Source: Pseudopyrenochaeta lycopersici (lineage: Eukaryota; Ascomycota; Dothideomycetes; Pleosporales; Pseudopyrenochaetaceae). Taken from it: a DNA stretch of 64,000 nucleotides. Made by a program: the position numbers and the translations under genes. Below the pieces are notes generated by a model that was given only the letters and a program-made list of their open reading frames with translations, searched no databases and had not been told where the DNA came from. Shown here in pieces: positions 55,589-64,000 of the stretch; within the stretch, counting starts at the first letter, position 1; each line of letters begins with the position of its first letter. Location of the stretch: contig NHZP01000049.1 in NCBI GenBank assembly GCA_003313425.1, forward strand, positions 186,001 to 250,000, given 5' to 3'.

Positions 55589-56689
55589 TCACATCTTCGC
55601 CCTATCCCCCACCTCAGGATTAACCAACACATAGCGATACCGCGCCTTCCCATCCTCCATATCAACGACGCTCTTATTCGCCTCGCGCATACTCCGCTGC
55701 TCAACCCACGGCTTGACACCCTTCGCAGCCGCGAAATTCAGCATCTCCTCGATATCCTGCGGACTCCCAATCTGGCTGCCTCCAATCGTGCAGCCCTTGC
55801 CGATGAGACCAAATGCCGCGATCTGCGGCAGCTTGTCCTCTGGCGCGCCGACCTGGATGAAGGTCCCGTTTGTGCGGAGCAGGCGGAGATAGGATTCCAG
55901 CGGCATGTCTGGCGAGGAGACGGTGCTGATGATTAGGTCAAGAGTGCGGGAGTGTTTGCGCGCCCATTTCTCGTCTTCAGAGGTGGCGATGTAGGATGTT
56001 GCGCCCATGGCTTTTGCGTCGTCGACTTTGTTTCTGCGCCGGCTGATGGCGACGACGGCGTCGCTGCCCAGCGCTTTGGCGAAGAGGATGCCGAAGTGGC
56101 CGAGGCCGCCTAGGCCTATTATTCCGACTCTTTTTCCTGGGCCCGCGCCGTGCTTTTTTAGAGGCGCGTACACGGTTATCCCGCCGCACATCATGGGCGC
56201 GGCGTCCTCGCTCTTGAGCGCGGCGGGGACCTTGACGGCGTAATCTGCAGATACGCGGACGTAATCTGCGTACCCGCCCATACTCCAGGTTCCATCTGCA
56301 TACTTTGAATTGTACGTGCTGACGGCTCTCTGGCAATGTTGTTGAAGCCCACGGCTGCACTCTTCGCAATCGCTCTTCTGGCAGCTAAATACCTGCGCGC
56401 CGACGCCAACGCGGTCGCCGACCTTCAATTTCCCTTGCTTCTCCACTGCTTCTCCTACGCGCACGACGTGGCCGATGATTTCGTGGCCTACGCACGCGGG
56501 GTAGTGGGTTGAGCCCCAGCCGGAGCGCAGCGTGTGGATGTCACTACCACAGATGCCGCAGTGAGATATCTTGATATCGACATCAATTGGGGTGAATGGC
56601 TTTGGTTTGAAGGCTGACCAGGTCATGTTGCCCTGGGCAGCTGTTTTGTCGAGGCCAAGCCAGCCATGGAATTCAGTGGGTGAGGTCAT
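55589..56689 (-). CDS. Zinc-dependent alcohol dehydrogenase of the ADH6/7 (cinnamyl alcohol) type
   Basis: A single-exon gene of 366 residues. The catalytic zinc site is shown by HCGICGSDIHTL (Cys ligand) and GHEIIGHVV (His/Glu). The structural-zinc cysteines run through CQKSDCEECSRGLQQHC. MCGGITVYAPL and the Rossmann motif GIIGLGGLGHFGILFAKALG follow, with SRRRNK after the second strand, which suits NADP. Members reduce aromatic and branched aldehydes to alcohols with NADPH. The neighbour upstream is an FAD monooxygenase on the same strand. Confidence 0.9.
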   Translation of the reverse strand: MTSPTEFHGWLGLDKTAAQGNMTWSAFKPKPFTPIDVDIKISHCGICGSDIHTLRSGWGSTHYPACVGHEIIGHVVRVGEAVEKQGKLKVGDRVGVGAQVFSCQKSDCEECSRGLQQHCQRAVSTYNSKYADGTWSMGGYADYVRVSADYAVKVPAALKSEDAAPMMCGGITVYAPLKKHGAGPGKRVGIIGLGGLGHFGILFAKALGSDAVVAISRRRNKVDDAKAMGATSYIATSEDEKWARKHSRTLDLIISTVSSPDMPLESYLRLLRTNGTFIQVGAPEDKLPQIAAFGLIGKGCTIGGSQIGSPQDIEEMLNFAAAKGVKPWVEQRSMREANKSVVDMEDGKARYRYVLVNPEVGDRAKM

Positions 56690-57254
56690 GGTGGGTGATG
56701 TATGGACAGGGTAGAAGTGCGATTAGGATTTCAGAGTGAAATTGAGCTGGAAGAGAGGAATAATGTATAGGTTGTTGTAGTTGCGACTCACATGTTCATG
56801 ACCGAGCGTGGCCGACGAAGCCATGATGTTGGACAAAGTTATCCGAGGCATCTCGATAGCTCTCCACTAAGAGGGGAACGGAGATAAGCGTCGATAAACC
56901 CGCGATCGACTGTGCATCTCAAGCTGAAATAGAGCGCAGTTTGATGCAGATACAAACATGTTGATGTGCCAGGCATTGAACGAGCTCGACATAGTTGTGC
57001 ATATCCTCATGAGTAATTGCAGCCAGATTGAAGAGACAGCGCAATGATTTGTGGCAGAGGACAGACAATGATATAATGCATACTATTGTGACATCAAATT
57101 AGTCTTCAGGTCGACGACAATTCATTTTAACTCGCAAGATTCGCACAATCTAACTCATAACTCATGTCCGAGAAGAGGGTATCCGATGAAACAAGCAGTC
57201 GCGTAGCCAAGCCGTAAATCATGATCGTTCTTCAAGTTTTGAGTACAATAGCAA
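56690..57254. other. Intergenic region
   Basis: About 565 bases; it holds the ADH promoter and the monooxygenase 3' end. No gene is supported. Confidence 0.5.
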
Positions 57255-58626
57255 TCACGCGTCATTCTTCTTCAAACCCTTTGTGAATAATGGACTCTGC
57301 TGCACTCGCTCCCAGTCGTGAAGAAGCATAGTGTTGGCAGTTCCATCTCTCACTTCGCGGCCTCCTCGCTCAATCATCTCGTCTTCAAACGCGGTGATGA
57401 GTTCAGCGCGCGCACCACCCTTTTGCATTTCGATGAGTGCATCTCGCAACTTGCCAGCATCAGTGATGGAGTGGTTGAGTCCCTGGCCGCGCTGGTACGT
57501 CATTGGATGGACTGCATCGCCAACCATGGTCACTAAGCCATTGCGGTTGTCCCATCGGTGACCCTCCAGCCCAGGATCCCAATCGGTGAGCCCCATGTAC
57601 CACACGGGAGCGTCGTCTGGAGTCCATTCGTAAGCGCTTTTCCAGGGATCGCAGAAGTTCTTGGCAAGCTCCTTTTGCTGGGCCAGACGTTGGGCGTCGG
57701 TCCAGTCCTCAGTGGCTTCCTGCTCCTCTAGACTGCTCTTCCAGGAGATGTAGAAGAAGAAGGTCCACGACGAGGGGTCATCTGGGTCTGCTGCATCCTG
57801 CATGCCAAAGAAGGCGAAGTTGTTGCTCGGATGCGCACATGCTAAGAAGAGGGGGTGAAACTTTCTCAGGAAGAGCGCTTGTTCTGTGGAGAACTTGCGC
57901 TGCACAAAGGTTGCAGCGTAGGGGATTCGATTGATGCTGGCGAGTTGTGGCCCTAGCAGAATGCGCCGTGTTGAGGACCGAGCACCGTCCGCACCGACCA
58001 AGATGCTCCCCACAGCAGTCGTGCCATCAGTAAAATGAGCAGTGACAGACTCGCCATTTGCTGCGTAGGTGATGTTTTCCAGGCGCTTTTCGTACTGAAT
58101 GTCCAGCTCGGCAGACAGCAATTGGCGCAGCTTGCTCCTTCGCAGGCGGTAGAAAGGGCCAAAAGTGAATGACGCCATGGTCTCTCCTGTGTCGCCGCGC
58201 AGCCACATCAACGTGTCCTGCTCCTTTGTGGGAACATGGGGATCGACCTGGGTGGACTGAATGCGGCTCCAACGGTCAGGGGGCATGAGGCTCTTCAAGA
58301 CAGGCGCCCCCCAGTGCAAGCCCATGTTCCAGTCGCGCTCGCGCAGCTGCGAGGCGTTCTTCTCGAAGACGATGCATCTTATCCCCGCCTATGTCCAATT
58401 TAGCTTCACGACATGCAAGTGCAGGTGGCGTGAAAGCGGTGGTAGCACGACATGGTGGCACGTACCTTGCGGAGGCCTTGGGCGAGGGCGAGGCCGGTGC
58501 TACCTGCGAGCCAGGAGTGAGACAGGCAGTTGGAGGCTGCGGATTGGGTTCCTACGTACCGGAGCCGATGATTAAGATGGGCAGGTCCGCGCCACCTGCT
58601 GTGCCGCCGGCAGTCGCTGCTTCCAT
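57255..58626 (-). CDS. FAD-dependent monooxygenase (PHBH fold), three exons
   Basis: Exons are 58626-58560, 58503-58466 and 58388-57255, about 412 residues in frame. Joining the first two exons rebuilds the FAD-binding start LPILIIGSGSTGLALAQGLRK, whose last Gly differs from the usual GxGxxG spacing only in being SGSTG. IRCIVFEKN follows with the acidic residue that binds the ribose. The second FAD motif is seen as SILVGADGARSSTRR and the third as GLVTMVGDAVHPMTYQRGQG. This group hydroxylates aromatic or polyketide substrates with NAD(P)H and oxygen. It is divergent from the LaeA-like methyltransferase, with 560 bases between start codons. Confidence 0.88.
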
Positions 58627-59185
58627 GGCGGGCTGAGGAACGGGCGGAAAAATAAAAAATAAACGCCTTCGCTTTGCCTCTTGTGCTGTTGCAGAAGCCT
58701 CACCAGATCCAACGTCTGTTAATCGAGGGGCGCTTAGCCCACAACTTGGATCTTGTGTGACGATTAGCAGGGGCAGCGTATCTCGCCAACACAGGGCGCT
58801 CGCTTAGGGGGGAGGGGGTAGAAGGGGGAGGGATGGTGCCCCTCCACCTGCGGCACAGCACGGCGCTTCACGGACGGGTCATAGTTTATGGCCATTGCGG
58901 CCTAATATGGCGGCTGATTCCGCGAGTAACAGCGGCTGGCAGGCGGCGGAGGTGCCCCGGATCGCCTAGGGCGCCGCCGTGGCAGACGGGTAATGAGCGG
59001 GTCACATCTCCGTCCTGACGGCCACCATTTCCCCACAGACAAAGACGGCGCGCACTCGCTCAGACAGGCCATCGAACAGTCAGGCCCGGTCGATCGGCAC
59101 CCCAGTATGTGACCAGCTGGTCGCCCGGCTCAACACCTTCTGTCCTTCACCCTCGACGCCGCCGCCGCCCGCAAGCCTCGTCACC
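58627..59185. promoter_or_regulatory. Shared upstream region of the monooxygenase and methyltransferase genes
   Basis: About 560 GC-rich bases between divergent start codons. It contains a G-rich stretch at about 58808-58833. No specific operator can be named. Confidence 0.4.
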
Positions 59186-60522
59186 ATGGCTTCGCCGAGT
59201 CCCCAGAAGGCTCTTGAGGGCATCGCACGGCACCCGCACGGCCAAGACAGCGCCGTCCACCTGCACGACGACGCCGAGTCGTCGCAGCCACAGCAACAGC
59301 AACAGCCGCCACTGCCGCCACCGCTGGACCCTGGATACACAACCGCAGAAGACGACAGCACACAGGACTCGGCCTCAGACTCGGGCTTCGACAGCGGCAC
59401 CCTCCTGGGCGACGAGACCGACACGCTGGCCTCGTCCATCCTCAACCACCGCATGGAAAATGGCCGCCAGTACCACGCCTACCGCGACGGCTCCTACTGG
59501 GGGCCAAACGACGAGCTGGCCAAAGAGATTCTCGACTTTGCCCATCACATGTACCTCTTGACCTTTGACCAGAAGCTGCATCTCGCGCCTGTGCAGAATC
59601 CGCAGACAATACTGGACTGCGGCACCGGCACAGGCATATGGGCGATTGTAAGTACTCTACTCATTCCACCTCGTCGACAATCATTGCACCTTCTCTCGAC
59701 ACTCGTTGCACCTTCTTCATCGCGCCTTCTGTCGACACTCATCGCACCTTCCGTCACCACGCATCGCACCTTCTCATCCACACTCATGTTCACCGCTAAC
59801 CTTCCCAGGACATGGCCGACCAGTACCCCTCGGCCACCGTCACCGGCACCGACCTCTCCCCCATCCAGCCCGAATGGGTCCCGCCAAACTGCCACTTCGA
59901 AATCGACGACGTCTGCCTCGACTGGACCTTCCCGCCCAACCACTTCGACTTCATCCACATCCGCGAGCTCTTCGGCTGCATACCAGACTGGGACTTTTTC
60001 TTCCAGCAAGCCTTCACCCATACCAAGCCAGGCGGCTATGTAGAAATCGTCGAGCACTCAGTCCAGCCCATCTCCGACGACGGTTCCATGGGGCCCGACC
60101 ACTTCTACCACACCTGGGGCAAAGTCGTCATCGAAATGGGCGAGCGCTTTGGCAAAAGCTTCACCATCTGGGAAGAAAGCGCAGAGCGCATGCGCAAAGC
60201 CGGCTTCGTCGACGTCACCGTCATCGACTACAAGTGGCCGATGAACGGCTGGCCTACCGATCCCAAGCAGAAAAATATAGGACGCTGGAATCAACTGCGC
60301 TTAATGGATGGTGTCGAAGGCTTCATGCTGCGCCTGTTGACCCAAGTAGGCGGCGTAAGTACGACGCCGTACCACTTTAATCATGTTACTGACCCTGGCT
60401 AGTGGTCCGTCGCACGAGCACAACTGCACCTCGCACAGATGCGCAAGGAGCTCAAAAGTTACCGAACTCACGCCTATCTCCCAGGCACAGTAGTCTACGG
60501 CCGAAAACCCTCATCATTATGA
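59186..60522 (+). CDS. LaeA-like SAM-dependent methyltransferase, three exons
   Basis: Exons 59186-59647, 59809-60354 and 60403-60522 give about 375 residues. A disordered N-terminus with a poly-Gln/Pro run precedes NHRMENGRQYHAYRDGSYWG and PNDELAKEILDFAHHMYLL. The SAM site is ILDCGTGTGIWAI, followed by TGTDLSPIQPEWVPPNCHFE and FDFIHIRELFG. The last exon ends with HAYLPGTVVYGRKP. This is the pattern of the fungal LaeA/TAM family. LaeA itself controls secondary metabolism and development from the nucleus, but many paralogues exist, so this is LaeA-like rather than LaeA. The first intron (161 bp) contains an imperfect pyrimidine-rich repeat of CGCACCTTC-type units. Confidence 0.87.
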
Positions 60523-61761
60523 TTGATGTATCTCTCTTTCTTTCACTTCAATCATTTAGCGACTTTTCCCTTGCTTTTTCCTTGTGGGAGACGAGAGTGC
60601 TTTGTACGAAAAATGTCCAAGATACCCAGTTCTTCTGCCCCCCAGATAAATTCACTCACATACATGGCGCATCAACAGCGCTCAATCCAATTTCCACGCC
60701 CCACTACCGTATTTGCTTGTGTTGCTATTAATAGTGCGCTCATCACCCTCGTGTTCATGCGTGCGTGCATGAGACAATACAACCCCTCACCTGCCGCTTG
60801 GGGATGTCGTTCTGCGACTGCCGCCGAAGTGCCGCCGCTGGCTGCAGCTGGACTTGATAGTTTGTTGGGTGAGGTGGTTACACAGATGGGGGTATGTGGT
60901 GATGATGCTGGATTACGTTGTGTCTTGCTCGACTATATTGTGTCTACCTTGACTATATTGCAGCCTGCTACTATATTGTGTCTAAGCTTGTGACAAGAAC
61001 AAGTCTGGCTTCAGCCGAGTACGCTTCAGTGTTGTTGTCGTGCTTTCGCAGCTTAGTGCATTGGAATCGTAGGTACTGCAGTTTGTGTTAATGTCACAGT
61101 CAGGCACAGCACATATGCAAGTGCCTCGCTCTGATTTTACAAATAATTGCTCTCTTCACGCTCATCCAATGGTATAGACGGAAATGCTTCTGTGGATTTC
61201 GTTCATGCCCATGCCGAAGGTGTACGATGTGATTGTTCAACTCTGGAGAGGGCCTTCAATGAGTGGCTACTCACGACGGATGAACACATAGTAAGACTAT
61301 GCCAGTTTTGGCACGGTGAAAGTTAGGCGAAGCCAGACTACGTTTATAGCAGCAACAACAATAATGTTCTGACCCAAACTTCTATAAAAACTTCTTATAA
61401 GTTTTTAGGTCACCTGCGCCGGACCTTAGGTCACCCAGTGAGTCTACACAGCTTCTTGTACGGTTCGATACAGGAGCATAGCCCCTGGAGGGGACTCAAC
61501 TGCTGAGAGGTCAGCCAACCATCAGCGCAGCCGCCCCGCTAACTGCACGACGTACGCAATTGTTCAGCCTTGCGCCTCGCTCCACATAAATGCTTTGAAA
61601 GCGTGAGACCTCGCCAGCCAAGCCAGCAAGGTTGCTTCCCAACTGTGGCACTATGTGCGGACATGAGGTGAAGCCAACGCCACGCCTTCTTCCGTTCACC
61701 TTGCCTGGACGCTGTTTCGCGTACAATCTCTTCTAGCCCAGCTCTGAGTTTTTCTCCTGCG
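60523..61761. other. Intergenic region upstream of the patatin-TPR gene
   Basis: About 1.2 kb. A 156-codon open frame at 60523-60993 lacks any recognisable content and overlaps the 3' UTR of the methyltransferase gene, so I do not call it. No repeat or RNA gene is visible. Confidence 0.45.
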
Positions 61762-63779
61762 ATGCCCGACAAAGAGCTCCGCTTGCTGGCCCTCGACGGT
61801 GGTGGCGTCCGCGGCCTGTTTACCCTCATGACCCTCAAGGAGCTCATGAGGGCCATCAACCCAGACGACCCACCAAAGCCATGCGACCACTTCGACATGA
61901 TAGGCGGGACGAGCACAGGAGGGTAAAGCATGAACCAAAAAGATATTGTAGGGAGTGCTGACCTATCAGACTCATTGCGATTATGCTGGGCCGACTGAGG
62001 ATGAATGTGGCCGACTGTATCGACGCTTACCTGTCACTCTCAGAACGGGTGTTCTGCAGAAGACGACCAATGCCAGCCGATGGCGAAAAGAAGGCATGGT
62101 TTCGTTCGGAAGAGCTAGCAGAGGCTGTGAGAGACATAATTAAAAAGCAGGGCCTATATGAAGATGCACTTCTTAAAGACGCGGCAGAAAATACATGCAA
62201 GACGTAGGCCAATTGTGTGTTAAGAGTGTAGTGTAAGCTAACAGCCACAGCTTCGTATGCGCAGCAAACAAGCGGACCAGTGAGACAGTCTGCCTTTCGA
62301 GCTATCGGAAGCCACGCGGAAACGACGACGTCTTCAACACAGCGAAAATCTGGGAAGCCTGCTGGGCTACTTTAGCAGTCTCGTCTTTCTTCGACCCAGT
62401 TACAATAGGGCAATCTAAAGAGGAGTTTGTGGGGCCCAAGGAAGTAACAAATAACCCCATATGGGAGGTGTTGAACCAGGCGCGGCTGGTGTGGGGACCA
62501 GAGCCAGTGAATGTGCAGGTCAAGTGCCTGGTTTCGATTGGGGCCGGAGTGCCCTCGCTTCAGTCATTTACATACGGTTTGCGGGATATTGGCGACGAGC
62601 TGTACTATATGGCCTCGCAGTCGGACATGACAGCGGACGCGTTTGCGTACCATCAGCGGGTACATGGTACCCCTGAGCAATACTATTATCGATTCAACGT
62701 GGTGAACACGCCAATGAACATTGGATTGGATGAATCGAAGAAGGTCTCAGAGATAGCAGTGGCCACCCTGTTTTATCTCGAGACAGAGGAAGTAAACAAA
62801 CGCATGCAAGCGTGTGTCCGCAGTATCGGCAAGAGAGACCGTAAGTCATCATGCGGAACAAAACACACCGCCGTTTGTACTGTAGCTAAAGGCAATAGTG
62901 AGATATTCGCCATATGATACCATGGAGGATGATCAAAAGGCAGATAATTATATGCATCAATGGATGCAAACCAAGCAAAGCGGGGCAGAGAAGAGGTACA
63001 ATCAGGTGCTGCAACGGCACGAGCTGGAACTTGGACCTAGCCACACGTCGACACTGCAGGCAGTCAACGAACTAGGCTTGTTCTATGCAGAACAAGGAAT
63101 CCTAGACAAGGCACAGCAAATGTATGAGCGGGTGCTACGAGGCAAAGAGGAAACACTCGGGCCTGACCACCTATTAACACTACAGTCAATCAACCGCATA
63201 GGCAAACTTTACAAGAACCAAGGCAAGCTGGACAAGGCAGAGGAGATGTTCGAGCGGGTGCTGCGAGGCAAAGAGAAAGCACTCGGGCCTGGCCAATTAT
63301 CAACACTGCAAACAGCCAACAACCTAGCCCTGCTCTATGCAGACCAAGGCAAATTCCAGGAGGCAGAGCATATGTATGAGCGGGCACTGAGAGGCAAAGA
63401 GGACGCACTCGGACCTGATCATCTATTAACACTACAGGCAGTCAATCGCATGGGAAACCTCTACAAGAACCAAGGCAAGTTGAATAAAGCAGGGCAGATG
63501 TTCGAGCGAGTGCTGTGGGGCAAAGTGGAAGCACTCGGACCTGGCCATCTGTTAACTCGACACACAGCCAACGACCTAGGCGACATTTACAGATCCCAAC
63601 GCAAACTCGGCGAGGCTGCACATATGTTCTCCTGGGCTTCAGGCAAACTGGAAGACTCATTTGAACGAAAGCAAACACCCACTCTGGTGGATCGTAAGAT
63701 CCTCGAAGTGGAGACTGACAAAAGTCTTGCTACTGCGTATGTTCGCGATTCCCCAATCGAAGCTGATACAACACTTTAA
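61762..63779 (+). CDS. Patatin-like phospholipase domain fused directly to TPR repeats, four exons
   Basis: Exons 61762-61922, 61970-62203, 62245-62840 and 62899-63779 join to about 623 residues. The patatin domain begins LRLLALDGGGVRGLFTL (oxyanion loop), then FDMIGGTSTGG, the GxSxG nucleophile motif, which the first intron interrupts. FVCAANKRTSETVCL and IWEACWATLAVSSFFDP follow. Relatives then show a DG(A/G) motif with the catalytic Asp; here the text is EEFVGPKEVTNNP and that Asp is absent. The usual fungal relative is patatin-NB-ARC-TPR; here the patatin domain runs through a linker (YSPYDTMEDD) straight into about five 42-residue TPR units (RVLRGKEETLGPDHLLTLQS) with no P-loop. It may be an inactive decoy or sensor; that is inference. 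The start at 61762 puts DGGGVRG at the standard distance. Confidence 0.87.
63000..63620 (+). repeat. 126-bp tandem repeat encoding TPR units of the patatin-TPR protein
   Basis: About five units with alternating helix text: NxLxLLYADQGK types (AEQGILDKA, ADQGKFQEA) and NRxGxLYKNQGK types (KNQGKLDKA, KNQGKLNKA). The units are less alike than those of the sigma-NLR, so this array is older. Confidence 0.75.
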
Positions 63780-64000
63780 ATTGAAAGTTCCAGTCCTTAC
63801 TAACTCATACTTTAGTACAAGTCCCAAAGCTAATTTCAGTGGGTACTATGACGAGAGTAATGCTTGGAGTGCACCACAAGTTTCAGTTTTTGATAGGGAC
63901 ACCCAGAGTAGAGGAACCTACCCTTCAACGATAACAATGTCACAATCTAGAGCCAAGATAGAAGCTGCGCCTGCAATTTCCAGTATTTCGAGAATAACAG
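63780..64000. other. Downstream of the patatin-TPR gene, window edge
   Basis: No gene can be supported in the last 221 bases; a gene could continue beyond the edge. Confidence 0.4.

Noticed and set aside
60523..60993. 156-codon open frame after the LaeA-like gene
   Set aside because: It begins right after that gene's stop, has no recognisable content and looks like a 3' UTR frame.
1..64000. tRNA, rRNA or CRISPR features
   Set aside because: I looked for T-loop-like text and regularly spaced short repeats and found none that folds or spaces correctly; the only arrays are TPR-coding or simple repeats.

Overview
The window is nuclear DNA of a filamentous ascomycete (Pezizomycotina). Introns are short (about 40-170 bp, GT...AG), and the gene families are fungal: HET domain, NLR-type STAND proteins with TPR arrays, UstYa/DUF3328, DUF6536, a LaeA-like methyltransferase, a LIM-RhoGAP and a Fot1/pogo transposon. 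Dothideomycetes is my guess; the sequence alone does not prove it. I saw no tRNA, rRNA or CRISPR array. Exon boundaries were worked out by hand from splice signals and reading frame.

Layout. 1-15 kb is a gene-rich, largely core block: a seven-exon tyrosinase, a trans-aconitate-type methyltransferase, a LIM-RhoGAP on the minus strand divergent from the RNA polymerase II subunit gene RPB4, and a seven-helix GPCR. 15.4-19 kb is an AT-rich gene desert. 19-34 kb is accessory: a Cys-rich single-pass membrane protein, a 424-bp foldback MITE, two divergent SRPBCC paralogues flanking an apparently intact Fot1/pogo element, an NmrA-like oxidoreductase, two head-to-head broken UstYa-family genes, and a kinesin-13-like motor gene whose 3' end looks damaged.

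30-50 kb is rich in allorecognition and programmed-cell-death genes. It holds a HET-NB-ARC-TPR receptor (with a decayed duplicate of its 3' end 5 kb away), a divergent HET-6/TOL-like gene, a DUF6536 membrane protein, and an NB-ARC-TPR receptor whose N-terminal exon encodes a short Gly/Asn-rich segment resembling the fungal sigma-type amyloid signalling motif. A LINE reverse-transcriptase fossil and a SIR2-family deacylase follow. At the right edge (61.8-63.8 kb) lies a patatin-TPR fusion that lacks the usual middle NB-ARC domain and the usual catalytic Asp. Between these are a broken APH-like kinase gene, a DUF7770-like gene, an ADH6/7-type alcohol dehydrogenase, an FAD monooxygenase and a LaeA-like methyltransferase.

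The most notable signals are: the sigma-like motif joined to about 13 nearly identical 42-residue TPR units; the patatin-TPR protein with a lost catalytic residue; and the MITE whose terminal repeats share the layout, but not the full sequence, of the neighbouring pogo element's terminal repeats.
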